Positions 1 to 11,600 of a DNA stretch of 64,000 bases are shown piece by piece (positions within the stretch are counted from its first letter, which is position 1; each line of letters begins with the position of its first letter). The notes below the pieces were generated by a model. It saw only the letters and a list, made by a program, of their open reading frames with translations, was not told the origin of the DNA and did not search any database. Origin of the DNA: Brachionus koreanus (lineage: Eukaryota > Rotifera > Eurotatoria > Ploima > Brachionidae); contig PJRA01000077.1 of NCBI GenBank assembly GCA_016987375.1, forward strand, positions 484,448 through 548,447. The letters are read 5' to 3'. A program made the translations under genes and the position numbers.

Positions 1-64
1 GTAGCCTCTGTGTTAGATTGGAGCTGTTGCTCAAAAAGGTACTAGAAAAGGATATGAGCTCCTC
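1..64 (+). repeat. SINE family, 3' portion (copy 1, cut by window edge)
   Basis: The first ~60 bases are nearly identical to the complement of stretches at about 8023-8090 and 19910-19965. Shared landmarks are the block beginning GTAGCCTCTGTGTTAGAT and the downstream TTGCTCAAAAAGGTACT. The tRNA-like head lies beyond the left edge. The copy sits in an intron or downstream part of CC2D2A, in the opposite orientation to the other two copies. Confidence 0.75.
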
Positions 65-547
65 CCCATTATCCACTAGGATAGAATAGGGTAAAAAAAA
101 ATGATTTGATTTGAGACATGTATAGATACTTTTAATAAACTGATTAATTGTACTTTAACTTAATTTTTTTATCCTTCTACTTAAATTGACATTCTTTTTT
201 TCGTTTTTTACAAATAAAATAAAATTTTATATTCATTTGTAAGTAAAAATTTGGTTTAAACGAAAGCGTAAGCCATTCAGACAAAAATAAATCATACCTA
301 TGATTAATTAAATTTTGTATAGGAATGCTTTATTAAGTAACCTACCGCTATCAATCCTTAGTAAGCAATATAGAAATATTTATCAATTAAGTAAGAATCA
401 AAATAACTCTTTGGTTTAATTATTAGGATAGGTTCTTAAGAAAAAAATCTAAAAAACATATGTTCTTAGAAGGACCGCCGCTAGTCTTATCCTGTAATTT
501 TAAAGTCATTCCTAGTTCAAGAGTTTATTAAATTTAAATAATCTAAC
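65..547. other. CC2D2A intron (left part), no exon confirmed
   Basis: This stretch follows the donor GTTAGA at 542-547 (minus strand). A possible acceptor (TTACAG on the minus strand, near 495) precedes an unusually GC-rich block around 470-480, but the frame there soon reaches stops and does not read like the expected continuation of CC2D2A. I therefore call no exon. The rest is AT-rich with no other feature seen. Confidence 0.4.
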
Positions 548-3500
548 CTTAATCAATTCCATGAGATCAGCATTTTTAGGGTCGTTTGGATCTAGATTTG
601 ATTTTGTGACCCATTTGGCCAATTTGTCCAAGTCTTGCATATGCGATACGCCCAATGCTGCAACAGGATCAACATTTTTGATATCTTCGCCATAATTAGC
701 TGCATTAGAGGTGTTTGTTTGCTTTGGCGGAGCTAGTACAGTGCCATCTTTTTCGTCAATACCCCATCCCACGCCAGCCTTGAGTTGGCCCGATGTGAAA
801 AATAATTCGCTTTGATTTTTTGTGTTTAGATACATGTAGAATTCATCAGATGAAGAAAAATCAAAGTCTTCAAGCGAATAATTTTGAGACGTTAGGCTTT
901 CATCCGGTGTTGGTATCAAAATCTCGGCAATCATACGTGCCTTTGAGTTAATGCTTTCAAATAGCTGTATGATTACTGAGTCAGGTTTGGACATCATGAA
1001 AACATTGAATATTTGCTCCCATTTAACTGTAAAATCATTTTGTAATTGACTTTCTTTTGTCTTGTAAACAAGCTTATGATTAAGGTAAATTTTTGCAAAA
1101 ACCTTAGTATTTATTAGCTTATTTCTTCGTTTTTTTTCAATCCTTAAATTTAAATTTAAAAAAAAAAAATATTTTTTTAATTTTAAATTTACTCCAGGCA
1201 TTCATTGGTTGGTGTGACCATGGAAGTTTCTTCAACAAGTTCAAAAGTGAGAATAGGATCGCCAGGTGCTTTGCGGCATTCATTATAGTGTTTTTGTAAT
1301 GATTCGAATATTTCCTCTTCATTTATTTCATCTGGTCTAGCTGGTTCTTCAAGATCAGGCTCATTTAGTATTTCATTGTCTTTTTCTTCTTGTTCTTTTT
1401 CTTGCACTATAGTATTCAAGTCATTGTTTATTGTATCTTTATTGGCTTGACGCTTTTCTTGACGTTCCAAAGCCCCTTGCTTGATTTTAACAGTTTTAAA
1501 TAAGTAAATAAAATACTATATGAAAATTTAAAATATTCAAAGAAATGTTTAACAGGGAAGAAAACGTAATCAAATGAAAACGAAGTCATTTGTGTCACCA
1601 AGTGCAAGTACATTTTCAAACATATAATTCAATACTTTATTTTTTTGCACTTATATATTTGTTTACCTGAATTATCACTTATTCATTAACTAATCAACTT
1701 GTGCACAAAGATAACTAAGAATTATAATTCGAAATGCTTACAAATAAATTTACCAATTAAAGTACATCTTGACTTAACGGGTCATGCATAAGTAAATGGA
1801 CAAAAGTTAAGTTAACTTGCCCGATCATGCAAATGATCAGGGGATCATATATATTATATTTACTTATAAACTACTAAAATTTAGCTATAATATTGCAAAA
1901 AAAAAATTTTTAAATAGGACTTTCTAATTTGAATACGATCAACCGTATTCAAATTGGAGATCCGATCAAGGACAATAAGAGAACGGACAAATATAAAATC
2001 GTCCAACTACCTGGACAGCTGTAAGGAAGACAAAACTGAAGAGATTGACCAATAACCGAACTGATGTGAGTCAAAGGCGTCTAGCAAGAAAATTTAATGT
2101 CCACCAGACAACAGCTGGCCGGCAGTTAACAAAAATGGATATTTTATATCGTAAACGTGAAAAAACACCAAAATATAGCACATACAGCATGAGAAAGCCA
2201 AGAAATTGAGTAAAAAACTTTCAAATATGCTATATAGTTCACCATGTTCGCTTATTTTGGACGACGAAAAGTACTTTACTTTGGCGGGCGACAACATGCC
2301 GGTAAATGCTGAATATTACACAAATGACATGTCTACTAGTCCGGACAGTATTCGCTTTGCTGGAAAAGAGAAATTTCCAAAGAAGGTGTTGGTTTGGATA
2401 GTCATATCCAATCGAGGTATGTCTAAGCCTCTTTTTCGATTACCAAAGTCGGTTGCCATCAATTCGAGCATCTGTATCGACGAATGCTTGAATAAACGAC
2501 TGCTCCCATTTATACATGAGTATCATGAAGACCTTGATTACGTTTTTTGTCCTGACTTAGCGTCTGCTCACTATTCTATGGTAAGCACAACATGGATGAA
2601 CGAAAATGTAAATTATGTGACCAAAGATATCAAATCACCAAATGTCACTCAAGCGCGCCTAATCGAAAATTTTTGGGGTTGTTTGAGTGAAAAAGTATAC
2701 GAGGGAGGTTGGCAAGCCTCAACAGAGCAACAGCTGATTAACTGCATTAAATTAAAGTTGTAGGAATTTGACTGAAATTTTGTGAAATCGCTTATGACAG
2801 GGGTCAAAGCAAAAAGAAAAAGCTCAGAAAAATTGGTCACGATTATTTAAAAATCATAATTCTATTGAAAAATAAATTCTTTACACCAGAAAAATAACCA
2901 AAACTTAATATCATTTTTATTTTTTGAGATGTTCGCATTTAATTTTTGTCCATTTACTTATGCACACCCGTTAATTATAGACTTGTGTTATCAACACGAG
3001 AATACAGGTATAAATTGAGATTCAATTCTTAGAACTTCAGAACGTTCAATTAACTTAATAAAACTTAAAACAATATATTGTATATATTGATACCAGTAAC
3101 ATATTTCAATTATTTTTTATTATTTTTTTCAAAAATAAATCAAACCATAACGAAGCTATTTTTTTTTATTTAAAAAAAGTATCATTTTAAATTTTTTTTT
3201 TCAATTGCTATTTACCTTTTTAGCTTTCTGGTATTTAAACATGCGATACTTTTGGCTGTATTCAATCATTTCTTGGTCATATAATTCTTTTTTTTCAGCA
3301 ACTATCTCGTCAAACTCTTCTCTTAATTCTTTTTCTAAAAGTTTTTCCTCTTTTGACTTGTTAACATTTTGTCTGGAAAAAAAATTTTATTTTTAAATTT
3401 TTTTTTCAGTAAAATGAATTTACTTTTTAATTATGAGCTTGTATTCGGTATTGCGATAATTTTGCTTGAATCGCAAATCTTTGAGCTCTTTCCAAGTGCT

Positions 3501-5818
3501 CAGAATTTTTTCAGTTAGATTTTTTTTTAAAAACATTTCATTGTCTCTTAGCTGACGGGTTTTTTTTATTTCATTTTTGTATGAGTTTAGTCTGGCAATG
3601 TCTGCTGGCAAAGGTTTGTTTTCGTCCAAGTCAATAGCATGAGAGGCCATCTCTCCTCTGAAATTGTTGAGTGCACTTTTCAACGCATTTAGCTAGTTTA
3701 AAAAAATTAATTTTTTTAAATTATTATTTTAGAATTGATCCAAAATATACTCAATTTTCATAACAGTATTTAGTGTGAAAAAGAAAAAATAAATTGCCAC
3801 ATAAATGTATTTATTTGTCTTTGAAAATAAATATCAATAAAAATGTAATATCTTTTTTTTATTTTTTTAACTAATATTTGGTTTTGTTACTTTATTTTTA
3901 ACTATTTCATTTAAATAGTATAGCATTACTAATTGAACATATAATGTTTATTTCTTGGTCCAATTTTTCTGTTTTAGCTTGAAGCCTAAAGGATATTAAT
4001 AGATGTATCATAAGGTAATCTAAATATATGATTAGATTCTTAGAACATTCAAAAGACTTATGAAACATTTACGTAACAATAAATTTTTTTTACTGACAGG
4101 TTAATTGGCAAAAATCGATTTTTTTCTACTTTCAAAAATAAACTTAACAAAAAGTCAAGTTTTTTTTTTTGCTAAAAGCTTTTAAAACAAAAAAAATTCC
4201 TACTTTTTGGGTCAAAATTTCAGTCAAATTTTTCTCTTCGGTTAGTTTAAAATGATCGTACATATTTTTGAGCCTAAAAGCAATGACATGTTCAGGACTG
4301 AACAAATGATGAAAGCTGAATTTAACTTGATTTATGTCCAAATCAAGCCTGTAGCGTGCAACATCGACAGAATTCAGTCTTCCTTTATCAGCCATGAGAT
4401 TAGCTGCAAAGTTATCCATATAAACTGCTTTTCTGTATGAAGACCAAAGCTCTTCTGGCAGGTTGTCTCTGAATGACGGCCTGGTTGAAACATATTTGAT
4501 CGGATCGGGCAGAGAAATTATTTCGCCATCTACCTCGAACCATTTAAGGCCCATCTAGACACAAATATTTTTAAATTTTAATAAATAAAAATTATTTTTT
4601 TACATTATCTGAAAATTTTATTAAACGATTTTCCATTAGATTTCTATTTTTTCTGGTTACAAAAGGCTTTCGGCCAACGTAAATGCCATCTTCTTCCAAA
4701 AATCTAGGCTGGACGCCTTCTGCACTTGTTTTTTGTTCAAATGGCACACGTGAACCAAGAGGCATGAACAACTTTTTGCTTTCGAATTCGCGCACCATGT
4801 CTTCAGGAATGTATATTGCCTTTAAGAAAAGCATTTCTCGCCAATCTTCTTCCAAATTGAGGATCAATGGAGCACTGTCCTCGGTCACATCTTTATCCCC
4901 ATCTTCATCATTTGTCTTATCTTCTTTTTTTTCTTCCGATTTAGCTTCTTCTTCGCTTTTTTCCCATGTTTGCTTGGAAAAAAAATCCATTTGATCCTCG
5001 GCATTAGGCAAACGAATTTCCTTTTAATTTAAAATAATCAAAAAAAACAAAAAATTTCTACTTTAATTCAATTCCTACATCTATAACCGCTAGGCCAAGT
5101 TTTCTAAATTTATTTTTTGCTCTACGTTCTTTTTCTTTTTCTTTTTTGCTTTCTTCCGCATTTCGGTCATCCTGGCACAAAAAATTAAAAATTAAACAAA
5201 AAATTTTTTTTTCTAAATTTACCAGAGCAGAACTAGGCCGATCTTTGCGCGATGCCATCAAACGATAGTTTTTCTCAGCATTTTGTTGCTTTAAATAATT
5301 ATTAAAAATTTTAGTTTACAATTAAGACAAAAAAAAACATTTACTTGAAGTTTGAACATTTTTTGCCTAAAAGCCTCAGCGGCTGATTGTCTAAGGCTGG
5401 TTTGATCCATGCTTGAAGTGGTTAGGTCCAATTTAGTGTCCGGTTTTATGGTTTCATCCATGTCACTCTGATTGTCTTCGCTTTTCACCTTCTCCAATTT
5501 GGAAAGTAAATTTTTTTTGAGTTTCTCGCGAATTTTGTCTCTGATATTGTCGATTTCATTTTCGACTTGTACCGGATTTTGGTCAACAATTTTCTCAGAA
5601 AGCTCTCTGCTCTTGTCGCGATGTTTTTTGTCTAAAAGTTCTCTATTTCTCGGTGTTGACTGAGACTCTTCGTCATCAAAAGCCGGATTGTCTTGCGCAG
5701 TGTTCAATTGTGCCTTGCGTCGAGCCCTTTTGGCCTTTAACGTGTCCCGAATGTTGCTTAAATTTTAAAAAATTTTATATTCATACAAATTAACATTGAG
5801 CAATGCTCACTTTTCCAT
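548..5818 (-). CDS. CC2D2A: CC2D2A-like ciliary transition-zone protein (5' part; 3' end outside window)
   Basis: CC2D2A is a coiled-coil and C2-domain protein of the tectonic/MKS complex at the ciliary transition zone. Phase-consistent exons (minus strand): 5811-5818, 5345-5756, 5223-5288, 5079-5171, 4604-5020, 4204-4554, 3424-3692, 3216-3372, 1193-1479, 548-1142, giving about 885 codons. The N-terminal half is charged and coiled-coil-like. The family signature EEDGIYVGRKPFV...MENRL followed by KWFEVDGEIISLPDPIK matches CC2D2A. Exon 10 carries the C2 segment (KVFAKIYLNHKLVYKT...). Known CC2D2A proteins are roughly 1600 residues, so the C-terminal part lies beyond the left edge. The first coding exon is only 8 bases. 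Intron 8 (1480-3215) is swollen by a Tc1/mariner element. Identity is from remembered family motifs; exon joins are inferred from GT-AG sites and phase. Confidence 0.85.
1777..2971 (+). mobile_element. Tc1/mariner element with DD36E-type spacing (copy A, degenerate)
   Basis: The element sits in CC2D2A intron 8, flanked by TA at 1775-1776 and 2972-2973. The ends are inverted repeats (ACGGGTCATGCATAAGTAAA on the left; complement of TTTACTTATGCACACCCGT on the right). The plus-strand transposase is broken. The N-terminal helix-turn-helix part (QRRLARKFNVHQTTAGRQL) is near 2070-2130, and a 185-codon open stretch at 2206-2763 holds the catalytic half: LDDEKYF, PDLASAHY and LIENFWG. Thirty-six residues separate the second D from the E. 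It is in opposite orientation to the host gene. A second copy lies at 10016-11236. Confidence 0.9.
2206..2763 (+). pseudogene. Tc1/mariner transposase remnant (catalytic half)
   Basis: An open stretch of 185 codons encodes the DDE core of the element at 1777-2971. Motifs in order are SLILDDEKYF (first D), the strand VLVWIVISNRGMSKPLF, PDLASAHY (second D) and RLIENFWG (E). The N-terminal DNA-binding half lies upstream in another frame, and a stop precedes the expected C-terminus, so the protein is not functional as it stands. Confidence 0.85.
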
Positions 5819-6705
5819 TTAGGCTTTAATATTTCATTGATAAATACAAAACAAAAATATATTCTAAATTAATACTTTTAACTGACCTTAGCTTTATGAC
5901 TGATTTAAATTTATGTTGCCATGGTAACCAAATAGATACATATTTTAAATGAGCATGTTTATACTTATTTGGATATGTTGACGACAATTAATTTATCTTT
6001 ATTTAGTTTTTTTTTCTAATTTTAAAATTAGAATTGAACCTTTTTCAAAAATGGAATCTTTTTTTTAGTTTACATTTAAAAATTTTTCAAGAAACTAATG
6101 TGTTTAATTCATAAATTTTAGATTTTCTTTACAATTAAACAAGATAGATGCTAGCTTTCTCTCTTTGATAGTTGGCATCAATAAAGTTCAATTTATTTAT
6201 TTAAAAATGAACCCATAAATATAAATACTCCATTCTTAAAACTACAGATCGTTCAATAATTTAAATTTTGTATTTATTAGGATAAGTTTCTTTTTCAAAA
6301 CTTTTTATCATCTAAAGAAATGAAATTTTTTATAGCGTGGCACTATTAAAAAATTTAAAAATAAAAGAAAATGGTGAATCAAATGTCTGATTTGTTGACC
6401 TTCTAATGAATTGCTTTTGATAGCACCATAATCCTTCTATTGGATTCAATTTTCAATGGTAATTCGAAAGGAAAATTACTTTGATGCCGTATTTTGTTCC
6501 AAGAATTATTCATCTCTACTCTCATAGTCCTAATTTAAATTTTATATGATTTTTTTTAGAATTTTGTCTAGTTTTATAATTTAATTAAAAAATTTATGGT
6601 CTTGGGACAATCAAAAAAATCGGAAAAAAGCACAAAAAAAATGTGTCTTTTTGTTTTAAAGTGCCAACTTAATTCCACTTAAAATACTTGAAAAAATATA
6701 TAGAT
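5819..6705. other. AT-rich intergenic stretch upstream of CC2D2A
   Basis: This lies between the CC2D2A start and the dead Tc1 copy. I see poly-T/A runs and no open frame with family resemblance. The CC2D2A promoter should lie here, but no element stands out. Confidence 0.5.
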
Positions 6706-7976
6706 ATACCCAGTCACAAAATAAACGATGATTAATAGATGAAAATTGTCAGATGAATCATCAATGAGTTAGCAACCATTTTATCGTAATTCTACGATGA
6801 AAATTAGAAAATTTCATCGAACATAATCGATGAATAATGGAAAAAATATATTTAAATTTTAAGAAATTTTTTTTTTTTGATTTGTCAGAAAAATAAAACT
6901 TAAATAAAATTGCTTGTCCCTTGTGTGCATAAGTGGAAATGCGAAAAGAAGAATTGCGCAACTCATATTCTGCAGAATTTTTGAGCAAATAATTTAGCAA
7001 AAAATTTTGTTAGAAAAATTTTCAAAAAAATTTATACACAAAACTGGTCTTATGATGAGTGGTCAAAAGTAATTTTCAGTGACGAGTCTAACTTTCAATT
7101 GATTAATAAAAAAAACAAAGTCAAAGTAAGACGGCTAAACTCAGAAAAGTACTCAACTCGATTCATTCAACCTAGAGTTCAAGCTGGTGGTGGTTCAGTA
7201 GGAATATGGGGGTGCTTTTCTGCGAGTGGTATTGGACTAAATAAAATGTACAGTAACAGAATGAATCAATATTCTTATCTCGATGTTCTTGAAAACCGAC
7301 TAATTCCCTCGAGAGATTTACTGATCAAAGACCATGATGATTGGTATTACCAGCAAGACAACCCGCCATGTCATAAGGCCGGTTCAATCACTAAATGGTT
7401 TAGTGAAAATTCAATCTCTGTCATCTTATGGCCAGCTAGAAGTCCGGACTTGAATCCAATAGAGAATATTTGGGCCATTGATATTATTGATCAAAAACTG
7501 TCTAATCATACTATACCTAATCTAGCCGAGTAAGAACGCTTAGTAAATAAATATTGGAACGAAGTAGGGGTTGAATTGTGAACAAAATTAGTCGAGTCGA
7601 TGCCAAATAGGATTAAAGCATGTCTAAAAGCCGGTGGGGGTTGTTTTAAGTATTAAGTTTTAGATTGTCTTATATTTATTGGACATTTTAAGAAGAAAGT
7701 TTTTTTACGCCGCAAAGTTTAGTTGTAAATATTTCCTGTTATAGATAATATTTTTTTCTACTTTATTTTTTTAATTAATAGCCAAAAGTCTAATTTTGTA
7801 AATAAAATATTATAATTAAGTCAAATTTTTTTTATTTGTCTAATTTTTTTATTCATATTAAATTAGTCGTAAAAAAGAACATGTGTCTTAAACTTATGAG
7901 AAGAACTGTAAATTGCAATTTCTAGTATTGTTCCCATTGTTAATCTCAATTTAAAATAGACCATGACTGGGTTAGT
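6706..7976 (+). mobile_element. Tc1-like (DD34E) element, degenerate copy
   Basis: The ends are inverted (CCCAGTCACAAAATAAA at about 6709; complement ending in GACTGGG near 7974) next to TA dinucleotides. From about 7030 the plus strand reads the catalytic part of a Tc1 transposase: WSKVIFSDESNFQLI, GGGSVGIWG, YYQQDNPPCHK and SPDLNPIENIW. There are 34 residues between the second D and the E. The N-terminal third is missing, a stop interrupts at about 7533, and the expected tail (CLKAGGG) is recognisable to about 7655. It is a relative of the intact element at 36176-37905, with different terminal repeats. Confidence 0.88.
7029..7655 (+). pseudogene. Tc1 DD34E transposase pseudogene
   Basis: Continuous reading from about 7029 to a TAA at 7531-7533, then a recognisable C-terminal tail to about 7655 with a second in-frame TGA. 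All three catalytic residues (SDESNF, QQDN, NPIE) are kept, but the first ~130 residues (paired-type helix-turn-helix domains) are gone. It cannot encode a complete transposase. Confidence 0.85.
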
Positions 7977-8022
7977 GATGGGATTTCACATTTCACATCC
8001 TCGTAATCAGGCGTTCATCTCC

Positions 8023-8217
8023 TTTTCAAGTACCTTTTTTGAGCAACAGCTCCAATCTAACACAGAGGCTACTGCATCGAGTTGATCATCTACACTCAAA
8101 ATTTTACCCAGTCGAAACCGGTCTCCCATTTCTTTTTTTTGATGAATGGGGTTTAAACATACGCCCCGTATTGCAGAGACATTTTGAAGATTTTTGAACC
8201 CTCGATCCTCTATTTTA
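8023..8217 (-). repeat. tRNA-derived SINE, copy 2 (head damaged)
   Basis: Aligns along its length with the copy at 19910-20113, sharing GAGCAACAGCTCC, the block around ACACAGAGGCT, CATCGAGTTGATCATCTACA, ACCCAGTCGAAACC and GATCCTC. The copy has lost the T-arm-like block and breaks off before the A-box half of the tRNA-like head. The 3' flank resembles copy 1 but not copy 3. Confidence 0.8.
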
Positions 8218-8615
8218 TAATATGTCTGGGTTAAATTAATTAAATTAAATTCTGGGATTATTTTCTAAATTAAATTTTTGACTGTTTTCTTATTTTGAAT
8301 CTAACATGATTCAAATATGCATGATAGAAGAAGCAAAGAAAATTTTATTTAGCTATTCATTTCAAGCATATATTAATTTTTATTTATTAAGAAAAAAAAT
8401 TAAAATATTTTATTTATTAGAAAATGCTTGTGTGAGCTTTCTCTTTTGAAATAACAAAATTAAACTAAATGGATTAAAATGTGACTTTAAGATCTATTGA
8501 TACAGAGAATCATGAGTTTTATTGACCAGCAAGTGAAGTGTATTTCTTCTTCTAGTTGAAAAGCTGTTTATTATTTTGCGTAACTCTTAAAACATTGAGA
8601 TAAAATAATTTTAGT
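8218..8615. other. AT-rich intergenic stretch downstream of the GPCR gene
   Basis: No coding frame or repeat recognised. It contains the 3' untranslated side of the GPCR gene at 8616-13294. Confidence 0.4.
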
Positions 8616-11600
8616 TCAAATAAAAATAGAAATACCGTTTTTATAAAACTTGTTTAGACCAGTGTAAATTACTGGATTTATTGCGCTATTAGTGTAGGCC
8701 AATAGATATACCAAAAAATAAACCCAATTAAACCATGATGGCATCTAGAAAATAAAAATCAACTTATTCAGACAAAAATTTGCAAGTTTAGTTTACTTCC
8801 TGTCCATCAAATTGTTTATATGCTTCATAGAGTATGAGCACTTGGACCGGAGACCAGCAAATCGTAAACGATACGATCAAGCCTATTAGAAGCAAGTTTA
8901 CTTTTTGACGACGTCTCATCAGAATATTTTTTTCCGAAGAGTTTTCTCTGACAAATCTTAAAATTTTGGTACGCTTCAATTTTCTCATTATGAGAGAATA
9001 GGAAAATAGCATAATAAGAATTGGAATAAAAAATAGAACAAAACTAATAAATGTATAATAGACACGACGAAAGGGCTCGTTTACTTTGACTATACACTTG
9101 GAATTGGGCTCGAATTTGTATGAAATTGGCCATGCATCCGAACACCTTAATTTTAAAATATTCAATAATATTTTTTTTAATAAATTTTCAAATAAAATTC
9201 AATGTTTTTTTTTTCATAAGATTTCTTTTTTAAAAAAAATAGCCTTAACTTACCATACTTCAACGTGATTCTTCCAAATACGCTTGTATTGTTTTCTATA
9301 GATAAAAATTGGAAATGCTGCCAAGCTTGAAAACAACCAAATCAGAATAATAGCTTGAATTGACTGTTTTCTATCAATTTTTTTGCGCATAGTACATACA
9401 ATACCTTTGAACCGGTCCAAAGATATAAGTGACAAAGTTGATATTGCAGCTATCAAACACATCACTTTAAAAAGAAATTATATATTTTTTTTATTTAAAA
9501 ATTTATCGTAATAATTTATTTAAAGTCCTTTAAAAATAAAATTTAAGAAATATAATAAAAATATATTGAATTAAACAAAATCACAAAGACAAGAAAGTTT
9601 TAAATGTAAAAATAAATATTGCTAAGTATCTACCGTTTACAATTCTTTTCAGTGCTAGCTTCTCTTTTCTTTATTATTTATATAATTTGAATGTTGTTTT
9701 AAGCCATTACCAAGCTTATGCTGATGACACAAAAAAGATCAAGTTCAAATCAATATTATGATGGGGCTGTGAAGTTAGTTTCAATTCGATCTTTTCAATT
9801 AAGAAAAATTTGAATAACTTTTTTACTTAAATAGATAGTTTAAATGTGTAAAATGCTTAATTATGGGCAAATTTGCTTAATCCGAAAATCTAAGTCTGCA
9901 GATCTCTGCAATGTAATTGCACAGTTGACTAGAATAATTTTTAATGACGTGCAAAATTCAGAAAATTGCAGAGACTTGCAGACTTAGATTTTCGGATTAA
10001 GCAAATTTGCTCATAACGGGTGAGGCATAAGTAAATAGACAAAAGTTAAGCTTACTTTCCCGATTAGGAAAATAATCAGATGATCTAATATATATGTATT
10101 TAATTTACTAACTATTAGCTATAATGTTGGAAAAATTTATTTTAAAATGCCACTTTCTGTGACTGAACGAGAGAATTTTTGAAAAGCAGTCAAAAATATG
10201 ATTTCACAAATGAAAAAATCTGACCTTGTCGCGCACTTTACAAAGCAAGGAATTGCTCAAAGTACCATATATAATACAATTAACCGTATTCAAAATGGAG
10301 ATCCGACAAAAGACAATAAGTGAACGGGTCGTCCAAGCACCTGGGCAGCTGCAAGAAAGAAAAAATTGAAAAGATTGACCAATAATCGAACTGGAGTGAG
10401 TCAAAGACGTCTAGCTAGCTAATTTTCTGTCCACCAAAAAACAATTGGTCGACAATTAAAAAAAAATGGGTATATCATATCGAAAACGTGAAAAAACGCC
10501 AAAATATAGTGTCGTACAGTTTGAAAAAGCAAAGCACTTGAGCGCAAAACTTTCAAATATGCTATATCGCTCACCATGTTCACTTATTTTGGACCACGAA
10601 AAATACTTTACTTTTTCGGGAGACAACATGCCGAATATTACACAAAAAACAAGTCTTCTTGTCCGGACATTGTTAAATAAAAGAGAAATTTCCAAAGAAG
10701 GTATTGGTTTGGATAGTCATATCCAATCGAGGTATGTCTAAGCCTCTTTTTCGATTACCAAAGTCGGTTGCCATCAATTCGAGCATCTATATCGACGAAT
10801 GCTTGAATAAAAGACTGCTCCCATTTAAACATGAGTATAATGAAGACCTTGACTACGTTTTTTGACCTGACCTAGCGTCTGCTCACTTTTCTTTGGTAAG
10901 CACAACATGGATGAACGAAAATGTAAATTATGTGACCAAAGATATCAACTCACCAAATGTCACTCAAGCATGTTCAATTGAAAATTTTTTGGGTTGTTTA
11001 AGTCAGTTTGAGAAGCAGCTGATTAGCCGAAGTGAGTTGAAGGAATTCGACTTAAATTTTGTGAAATCGCTAATGGCAAGTGTAAAAGCAAAGCTCAGAA
11101 ATATCGGCAACATTGGAGTTTTTTCTTTATTTAAAAATCTCAATTCTATTAAAAAATAAATTCTTTACCTTATCAAAAAAAAACCATAACTTAATATCAC
11201 TTTTAATTTTTGTCCATTTACTTATGCCTTACCCGTTAATTAAGCATTTTACAAAACTAAATTATCTATTTTAATAAAAAATTTTATTCAAATTTTTCTG
11301 AATTGAACCGAACTTCACAGCCCCATTATAATATTGATTTGAATTCCTTGAGTAAGTCAAAAGTCGAAAGAGTTTTTGGTTACAGAGTGATTTAAAATGG
11401 GATAACCAAGTCAAAAATGCAACAACTTAAGCAAATTGGATGTTGGGTCTAATTTAAGAAAGGATTTAAGTATCTTTGCAGCAAGGCTATTGAATTATTC
11501 TATTATTTAATGGCAAGACTGCACATGGAGTGTGCTGTCAGTGCATGGTGCCTTTATTTAGAAAAAATATAATTGATTTTAAAAGTGTGTAATTTGGATT

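Larger units (their letters stand above)
9743..11346. mobile_element. MITE-like element with ~110-base terminal inverted repeats, interrupted by two later insertions
   Basis: Left arm about 9743-9860 and right arm about 11239-11346 are inverted copies of each other; both contain TGGGGCTGTGAAGTT, AAAAATTTGAATAA and AAAATGCTTAATTA. Between the arms lie a palindromic element (9861-10016) and a Tc1/mariner element (10016-11236), so the original element was short and was later opened twice. The whole lies in intron 1 of the GPCR gene. Confidence 0.8.

Noticed and set aside
5062..5078. Ending CC2D2A exon 4 at the donor at 5061 (GTAGAA)
   Set aside because: That donor leaves phase 2 and breaks the frame of exon 5; the donor GTAGGA at 5078 keeps phase 0.
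6761..7000. 79-codon minus-strand frame inside the dead Tc1 copy
   Set aside because: No similarity to a transposase or host protein; it lies where the transposase N-terminus was replaced by AT-rich sequence.
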